A stretch of DNA of 25,595 nucleotides from a virus: IMG/VR virus record IMGVR_UViG_3300018023_000122, positions 1 to 25,595 of that record. One strand, given 5' to 3'. Positions within the stretch are counted from its first letter, which is position 1. Every line of letters begins with the position of its first letter. Made by a program: the position numbers and the translations under genes. Below are positions 21,870 through 25,595 of the stretch, piece by piece. The notes under the pieces are model-generated. The model ran no database searches. It was given only the letters and a program-made list of their open reading frames with translations, and was not told the DNA's origin.

Positions 21870-23458
21870 CGCGTCCTCCGCTTGGTGTGTTTCCGCTGAT
21901 CCGACTCAAACTTACGCATTGCCATAGCAAGCTCTGTTGGCTCTACAATAACACCATCCTCAACAAATTGAGCCGCAACTTCTGCCCGGACAACAGAAAT
22001 CGGGGTTTTGGCCGATCTGAGATAGCTCTTGAGGCCGTACCTTGCAGCCTCAGAAACATCCTGTTCGAGCTTGGCCTGTCCCTTGTCTGTCTTGAGAACT
22101 ACATCTAAATCCTTGGGATCGCGCATCAGAACCGGCAACGCTTCGAGCAATTCCGGGCATTCCGCCGAGATCAGCCAGACCATATCCCCAGCCGTTCCCT
22201 TGCACTTTGTGTTCATCAGCAGCTCGTACATGAGCGTCCAGCCGCCGGGCCGGTCATTGTCTGCTGGTTCAGGCTCGGGCAACTCATGAGCCACAAGCTC
22301 TTTGCGCTGATTCAAGGCAATCGTGTTCGGAGAGTCCCGCTCGCCAAACGCATCAGGACTCAGGAAATACTGCTTGATGAGCTTGCGCTCGGATACCGGC
22401 GTCGCGTTGACGATCTCCTGCCCCACCTGCGTCGAATCCAGCTCAGACACGATCTTGCGCCGGTACGTCACCACCACCCGTAACGGTTTTGGTACATCCC
22501 ACCCCAAAATCTGCTTGACATCGCCTGGAGAAACGACCTGGACCCCATGCCAGAACGTAGCGCAGAAGTGGCTTTTGCCCCAGTCCTGACTCAGCCAGCG
22601 CGTGGACCACGGCTTGAGTATCTGCCCAGCCTGGGTGGCGTCGATCATGGTTGCCTGCCGGTCGTACGCCCTGCCAAAATAAGCCCCTTCGAGCGATTCC
22701 CACGAGCCGAGCAGATCGCGATTCCTCAAGGTAGGATCAAGCGAATTGAGAGATTTCCCGTAGTCCGAGCGCGTGATGAAATACTCGAACCGCTCTTCGT
22801 TCGTCCAGCCGTAGTAGTCCTCGTCCGTCAGCCCGTCCGCGGTAAGCGCGTCCCGCGACCACTCGACGTTATCCCAGGGGTAAACATGCAGAAACCTGAA
22901 ATCATTGGGATCTTCTTGCTCGTTGTATTCGTGCGTATGGAACCACTTGCGCAGCGTCTGAATGCCGGCGCCGCCCATGTTGAATAGCAGCAGCATCTTA
23001 GCTCCGCCACCCGGCCAGCGGCAGGCGTTCTTCATCTCCCGCAACTCCTGTTCGGTGAACTGCTCCGCCTGGTCGACAATGATGTACCTATAGTTCGCGG
23101 AGCGGAAGCGCCGCTCAACGTCGGCCAGGTTCTCCGCATAGGAATAGTCGATCTCGGAGCGCGTCGAAGGGATAACTAGTTTAGAATCTGTGACCCGAAA
23201 GCATGACTGTAGATGCGGCCATGTCCTGAGCGTGGGCTCAATATGGTATTTCCGCACTTGGTCGTAGTTGCGCATCACCACGCAGCTAACGATGCCCTTT
23301 TCCTCATGGGAGAGCGTGAGGATTACGCGATCAGCGCCGCCGGACTTGGCAGCCCCACGGCCGCCGCCCACGCCAATCCAGCCAGACCAGCGCGAGCCGA
23401 GCCATTCGAGGATTGTCCATTGTTTCGGCTGAAGCGCGATCTCTAGCGCGCTACCCAA
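21854..23458 (-). CDS. terL: Terminase large subunit (534 aa, TTG start)
   Basis: Packaging ATPase-nuclease. Walker A is GGGRGAAKS (residues 31-39). The Walker B strand is YIIVDQAEQF (Asp129-Gln130 where DE is usual), followed by the coupling-motif strand KMLLLFNMGG. The C-terminal nuclease half has the expected acidic sites: SQDWGKSHFCATFW (Asp ~292), SPDAFGERD (~369) and DVSEAARYGL (~464). The protein drives DNA into the portal and cuts concatemers. The start is TTG 23458, 16 bases inside the previous gene's 3' end, without a strong ribosome site, so it is probably coupled; no nearby in-frame ATG precedes Walker A. Family certain; start moderately so. Confidence 0.93.
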   Translation of the reverse strand: MGSALEIALQPKQWTILEWLGSRWSGWIGVGGGRGAAKSGGADRVILTLSHEEKGIVSCVVMRNYDQVRKYHIEPTLRTWPHLQSCFRVTDSKLVIPSTRSEIDYSYAENLADVERRFRSANYRYIIVDQAEQFTEQELREMKNACRWPGGGAKMLLLFNMGGAGIQTLRKWFHTHEYNEQEDPNDFRFLHVYPWDNVEWSRDALTADGLTDEDYYGWTNEERFEYFITRSDYGKSLNSLDPTLRNRDLLGSWESLEGAYFGRAYDRQATMIDATQAGQILKPWSTRWLSQDWGKSHFCATFWHGVQVVSPGDVKQILGWDVPKPLRVVVTYRRKIVSELDSTQVGQEIVNATPVSERKLIKQYFLSPDAFGERDSPNTIALNQRKELVAHELPEPEPADNDRPGGWTLMYELLMNTKCKGTAGDMVWLISAECPELLEALPVLMRDPKDLDVVLKTDKGQAKLEQDVSEAARYGLKSYLRSAKTPISVVRAEVAAQFVEDGVIVEPTELAMAMRKFESDQRKHTKRRTRWSAR

Positions 23459-23790
23459 ACCGCGCCGCCTGCTGGGATCTGGTTGGCATTCATGAGCCTA
23501 TAGTAGACGCCGGTGGCCGCAACGTAATCAGTCGCGGTAGCAGTCAGGAAAGAGATCGCTCCGCCCCCACCGTAGTTGACAGCCAACCACGTTACACCAT
23601 CTACGGACTTTTGCAGCGTCAGAGAAACGCCGGAATTGTTGAGGACAGAAATAACTACCTGCATCGGCTCGGGAGTGAACGAAAATCCCTGCAGGCCGAC
23701 ATTAGCAGCGATAGCCTCTGTGGTAGCTAAGACTTGCAGACTTTCGCCCGCCGATAAGCTCGTTTGTCCTGCTGCGCTCCAAGCTGGCAT
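23443..23790 (-). CDS. Small beta-rich virion-type protein between terminase subunits (115 aa)
   Basis: Begins MPAWSAAGQTSLSAGESLQV and continues with short strands (MQVVISVLNNSGVSLTLQKS, VDGVTWLAVNYGGGG, YYRLMNANQIPAGGAVWVAR), consistent with a single beta-sandwich like those of decoration proteins. GAGGTGATCT precedes the ATG 23790 (near ideal). It overlaps the large-terminase start by 16 bases. A structural gene between terS and terL is unusual; its role is not known. Confidence 0.55.
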   Translation of the reverse strand: MPAWSAAGQTSLSAGESLQVLATTEAIAANVGLQGFSFTPEPMQVVISVLNNSGVSLTLQKSVDGVTWLAVNYGGGGAISFLTATATDYVAATGVYYRLMNANQIPAGGAVWVAR

Positions 23791-23857
23791 AGATCACCTC
23801 ACGCAAAGCATATCACTTTGGCTTGCAGATCACACCTTTTCCCCTCGGATTGTACCA

Positions 23858-24292
23858 CTATTCTTTCGGCCCGATCCGCCGCACCACTACCTCTAGCGGC
23901 TGGTCGCTATCGCCAGCGTGCGTGATTTTCTCGCCCCACTTTTTCGGGTTCCACTTCGCCAAGAGCTTCAGTCTGGTATCCACGCGAAGCCGAGACCGGT
24001 TAATATGCTCTGCGTTGACTCGCGGACCAAACTCCGTTTCCTGCCAGTCATTCGAGCCATCATCCGCGATTGCAAGGCATTCCTGTGCGATCTGATCCTC
24101 GCCAGACTCACGCGCCTGCGCGAAGCGTATCTGAAATTCCTTGTCCTTCGCCAGCCAATCGTAAACGGCTGAATATGAAGGCGTTTCGGGTTGTCTACAA
24201 AAGTCGCGGAGCGTTTTGCCGTCCGCAATCCATGCAATTACTTTATCTGCAATATCCTGCGGGACTGGCGCCGTTGGTCTGCCTGCTGGCAT
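23858..24292 (-). CDS. terS: Terminase small subunit (Sf6-like, 144 aa)
   Basis: Recognised by the layout of Sf6/phage small terminases: an N-terminal helix-turn-helix (ADKVIAWIADGKTLRDFCRQ, SYSAVYDWLAKDKEFQIRFA), the central ECLAIADDGSNDW signature, then HINRSRLRVDTRLKLLAKWN and PKKWGEK. It binds the packaging site and loads the large subunit. The ATG at 24292 has GAGGG eight bases upstream and follows a TAA directly. The pac site it recognises is likely in or near this gene but no element is visible to me. Confidence 0.9.
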   Translation of the reverse strand: MPAGRPTAPVPQDIADKVIAWIADGKTLRDFCRQPETPSYSAVYDWLAKDKEFQIRFAQARESGEDQIAQECLAIADDGSNDWQETEFGPRVNAEHINRSRLRVDTRLKLLAKWNPKKWGEKITHAGDSDQPLEVVVRRIGPKE

Positions 24293-24439
24293 TTATGCAG
24301 CCCTCTTCTCGCGCCATTGCTGCCCGATGCGGGTCCAGCTAGTCCAGCCCAGGCGCGGGGTGATTACGCGCTAGGTGATGGTGGGCTTGCGGGTTGTGGT
24401 CGTGGTGGACATGATGAGCACCGGGTAATCATACAACAT
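24293..24439 (-). pseudogene. Amber-interrupted 48-codon frame before terS
   Basis: One continuous minus-strand frame from ATG 24439 to the TAA that directly precedes the terS ATG, interrupted by a single TAG (24371-24373). The first part reads MLYDYPVLIMSTTTTTRKP plus TIT; after TAG it reads RVITPRLGWTSWTRIGQQWR and ends EKRAA. The second part has protein-like Trp/Arg content and abuts terS. It may be a small gene broken by a nonsense mutation, a readthrough site, or chance. TAG is used as an ordinary stop elsewhere in this window. Confidence 0.25.
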
Positions 24440-24453
24440 CTACGCGGTGAAGC

Positions 24454-24621
24454 CTAGCATTTTGGCTCAGGCGTGTCAAATCGCGTTCGCTGTACATCCG
24501 CCTGCATTCGCTTTACACGCGCCTCGCATCCGATCTTAATCTCTTGCTTCTTAATGGACTTGCGGACTAGCGATGAATATCGCTCTCGCCAGCGTAAGCC
24601 TTTGGCCTTGGGTCCGATCAT
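24454..24621 (-). CDS. Small basic hypothetical protein (55 aa), divergent side
   Basis: Begins MIGPKAKGLRWRERYSSLVR and continues with basic helical text (KSIKKQEIKIGCEARVKRM). First minus-strand gene after the divergent promoter, upstream of terS. There is no Shine-Dalgarno; a TGG-TAAAAT box ends exactly six bases before ATG 24621, so it looks leaderless. Its charge suggests a nucleic-acid-binding protein; the family is unknown. It could be a regulator of the late operon or the first gene of it. Confidence 0.5.
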   Translation of the reverse strand: MIGPKAKGLRWRERYSSLVRKSIKKQEIKIGCEARVKRMQADVQRTRFDTPEPKC

Positions 24622-24627
24622 GGGTTG

Positions 24628-24636
24628 ATTTTACCA
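24628..24636 (-). promoter_or_regulatory. Extended -10 promoter for the minus-strand 55-aa gene
   Basis: TGG-TAAAAT on the minus strand, six bases (CAACCC) before ATG 24621. The -35 region is weak and would overlap the dyad at 24649-24661. It is back to back with the plus-strand promoter, whose -35 lies two bases away. Confidence 0.45.
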
Positions 24637-24637
24637 C

Positions 24638-24666
24638 TTGACGCCGTGAATACTTATGTATATGAT
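24638..24666 (+). promoter_or_regulatory. Strong sigma70 promoter P1 (divergent, plus strand)
   Basis: TTGACG (24638-24643), a 17-base spacer and TATGAT (24661-24666). The ATG at 24673 is exactly six bases after the -10, so the transcript would be leaderless. The spacer holds AATAC-TTAT-GTAT, also present in P2. Confidence 0.75.
24649..24661. promoter_or_regulatory. Putative operator O1 (AATAC-N4-GTAT)
   Basis: Imperfect dyad AATAC-TTAT-GTAT(A) lying between the -35 and -10 boxes of P1 and over the weak -35 area of the divergent minus promoter. The same element recurs at 24849-24862 at the same place inside P2. A repressor bound here could block both directions. Confidence 0.5.
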
Positions 24667-24672
24667 AGACGG

Positions 24673-24834
24673 ATGAGAAAGCTCCACGACCAATGCGCCC
24701 ACGGTCACCCATACGATAAGACGGTTATGCAGAATGGTGTACCGCGCCAGGTATGCTCGAAATGCCGCAAGGCTGCCTATAGCCGCTGGAAGTCAAAGAA
24801 AACAGGAAAGATAGATTGTGGAAAAAATAATTGA
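24673..24834 (+). CDS. Small zinc-finger protein, HNH-nuclease N-terminal-type (53 aa)
   Basis: Cys/His pattern C8-AHGH-...-C28-SKC31 (QCAHGHPYDKT and QVCSKCRKAAYSRWKSKK). This CxHGHxY...CxxC..R....K module is common in phages as a stand-alone small protein and as the N-terminal finger of HNH nucleases; no nuclease core follows, so it is a lone zinc-binding module, probably DNA-binding. It starts at ATG 24673 just after the P1 -10 box (leaderless). An in-frame upstream start at 24625 would read through the promoter and is rejected. Confidence 0.7.
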   Translation: MRKLHDQCAHGHPYDKTVMQNGVPRQVCSKCRKAAYSRWKSKKTGKIDCGKNN

Positions 24835-24842
24835 AATAAGTG

Positions 24843-24871
24843 TTGACGAATACAGATGTATTTGCTACTCT
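24843..24871 (+). promoter_or_regulatory. Sigma70 promoter P2 (plus strand)
   Basis: TTGACG (24843-24848), a 17-base spacer ending TTTGC, and TACTCT (24866-24871) with an extended TGC before it. Transcription would begin near 24878, seven bases before the hairpin leader repeat. Same -35 and same spacer dyad as P1. Confidence 0.6.
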
Positions 24872-24876
24872 GTATT
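24849..24876. promoter_or_regulatory. Putative operator O2 with three TGTATT half-sites
   Basis: AATAC-AGAT-GTATT is a perfect 14-base dyad (24849-24862) in the P2 spacer; a further TGTATT at 24871-24876 lies 14 bases after the one at 24857-24862, and the outer arms AATACAG and CTGTATT are complementary. Probable repressor or activator site, cognate protein not in the window. Confidence 0.5.
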
Positions 24877-24884
24877 TGTAAGTG

Positions 24885-24912
24885 AGAGGCAACCAGCCTC
24901 ATGGAGGAACGA
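24885..24912 (+). repeat. Leader repeat copy 1 (hairpin plus ribosome site)
   Basis: 28-base element identical to 25205-25232. It contains GAGGC-AACCA-GCCTC, a perfect five-pair stem, then GGAGG (24903-24907), six bases before ATG 24914. CCTC-ATG-GAGG inside it can form an alternative hairpin that would hide the ribosome site. Confidence 0.85.
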
Positions 24913-24913
24913 A

Positions 24914-25165
24914 ATGGAAAAGCTACTGGGTGAACTGACTTACGACCTTCCCGGAGCCCGCGGTGGTCACCGTTCTGAACCAATTTTCTTCGATGTTCCG
25001 CAGCCCGAACTGGACGAAGACGGCTATATGCTTCCGCAAGTTGCTGAAGCATATACGCTCGCTCAAGCGCAGCTCGAAGATCGTTTGGTGCTCTTGCGCG
25101 ATGATTCGGAAGCAACCAATATTCGCCTGCGCAGTGACGAACTGGTGCTGCGGTACGCTTTCTAA
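24914..25165 (+). CDS. Hypothetical acidic protein (83 aa)
   Basis: Begins MEKLLGELTYDLPGARGGHR; acidic with a helical second half (QVAEAYTLAQAQLEDRLVLL, RDDSEATNIRLRSDELVL). No family recognised. Start chosen at ATG 24914, six bases after GGAGG of the leader repeat and downstream of P2. The frame is open upstream to a GTG at 24818 whose translation, MEKIIEISVDEYRC and on, also looks protein-like, so a 115-residue form cannot be excluded, but it would span P2 and the leader repeat. Confidence 0.65.
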   Translation: MEKLLGELTYDLPGARGGHRSEPIFFDVPQPELDEDGYMLPQVAEAYTLAQAQLEDRLVLLRDDSEATNIRLRSDELVLRYAF

Positions 25166-25204
25166 CCTTCCCCGCGCCGTCTCCACGCACCATCAACCGA
25201 GATC

Positions 25205-25232
25205 AGAGGCAACCAGCCTCATGGAGGAACGA
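25205..25232 (+). repeat. Leader repeat copy 2 (hairpin plus ribosome site)
   Basis: Exact second copy of the 28-base element at 24885-24912, placed the same distance before the next gene: stem 25206-25220, GGAGG 25223-25227, ATG 25234. It lies in the 68-base gap after the 83-residue gene. Confidence 0.85.
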
Positions 25233-25233
25233 G

Positions 25234-25410
25234 ATGGAATGGATTAGCGTCAAAGAGAAGTTGCCGCCGTGTATGCTTACGGTAATCACCACCAACGGTC
25301 GAAAAGTCACGCAAGCCTATCGCACCTCCAACGATGCGAGCGCGTTCTCAGCCTGGGCTCCGAACCAGGTCACGCACTGGATGCCGCTCCCCGAGCCGCC
25401 GAAAGAGTAG
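25234..25410 (+). CDS. DUF551-family protein (58 aa)
   Basis: Starts MEWISVKEKLPPCMLTVITT and ends QVTHWMPLPEPPKE, the two signatures of the DUF551 family (WISVxxRLP... at the start, VTHWMPLPEPP at the end) found in many phage and prophage accessory regions. Family function is unknown. Slightly short: the middle part of the usual domain is condensed. ATG 25234 follows GGAGG of leader repeat copy 2 by six bases, implying the same translational control as the preceding gene. Confidence 0.88.
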   Translation: MEWISVKEKLPPCMLTVITTNGRKVTQAYRTSNDASAFSAWAPNQVTHWMPLPEPPKE

Positions 25411-25522
25411 CGTAGCACTAACCCGCTTGAAGCATGGGAGCGTAAACGATGGGAACGCTCTCGGTTTTGGGTTTACCAGGCAGTTCAATATGTTCGTAGT
25501 GTCACCAGCCCGCAGAAAGGAA

Positions 25523-25595
25523 ATGAGCCAAATGATACTCACAATCGAAGAAATTTATGCCATCCCAGTTAATGGCGATGGTTGGCGCTTAATGC
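25523..25595 (+). CDS. N-terminus of an unidentified protein (runs off right edge)
   Basis: AGAAAGGA precedes ATG 25523; the visible 24 codons read MSQMILTIEEIYAIPVNGDG, then WRLM. Too short to classify. The frame is also open upstream across 25412-25522, so an earlier start (for example TTG 25427) is possible. The 112 bases between this gene and DUF551 hold only a weak GGGAGCG/CGCTCTC stem and no other clear signal. Confidence 0.5.
   Translation, partial: MSQMILTIEEIYAIPVNGDGWRLM

Noticed and set aside
23848-23856. TGG-TACAAT extended -10 in the gap before the 115-residue gene
   Set aside because: No -35 and the gene has an ideal ribosome site; a possible weak internal promoter but not supportable.
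25436-25468. Possible terminator after DUF551 (GGGAGCG / CGCTCTC stem)
   Set aside because: Loop of 13 bases, one G-T pair and only a broken T-run; too weak to call.

Overview
This window is the virion-morphogenesis part of a tailed double-stranded DNA phage (or prophage) with a podovirus-like gene set. Nearly everything from position 1 to about 24.6 kb lies on the minus strand and is packed end to end, with ATGA/TAATG overlaps or gaps of a few bases. Read in the direction of transcription (right to left) the order is: small terminase, a small beta-rich protein, large terminase, coiled-coil and His-rich proteins, a head-fibre-like protein, a run of tiny proteins, portal, scaffold, a cold-shock protein, major capsid protein, connector-region genes, a very large tail hub protein, a T7-gp13-like GNAT protein, three internal/ejection-type proteins, and a tailspike that runs off the left edge. 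There are no tail tape measure, sheath or tail tube genes, which fits a short-tailed phage. Portal and terminase look P22/Sf6-like, while the block after the tail hub follows the T7 gp12-13-14-15-16-17 order, so the module is a composite.

Three selfish-type endonucleases of three different families (HNH, GIY-YIG/NUMOD, endonuclease VII) sit between the structural genes.

At about 24.62-24.67 kb transcription diverges. To the right, plus-strand small genes (zinc-finger protein, unknown 83-residue protein, DUF551 protein, start of another gene) look like the left end of an early or accessory region. This end carries the densest regulatory signals: two promoters with the same -35 box and the same dyad between -35 and -10, and a 28-bp leader (hairpin plus ribosome site) copied exactly before two adjacent genes. 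Four genes in the window appear leaderless, with a -10 box exactly six bases before ATG.

The host cannot be proved from the sequence. Moderate-to-high GC, extensive Shine-Dalgarno use and the style of the tailspike (possible signal peptide, Thr/Ser-rich) and connector proteins remind me of phages and prophages of soil bacteria such as Acidobacteriota; this is an inference only. No integrase, repressor, polymerase, tRNA, rRNA, CRISPR array or insertion sequence was seen. The only gene-poor stretch of note is the ~200-base leader before the capsid gene (15532-15730).
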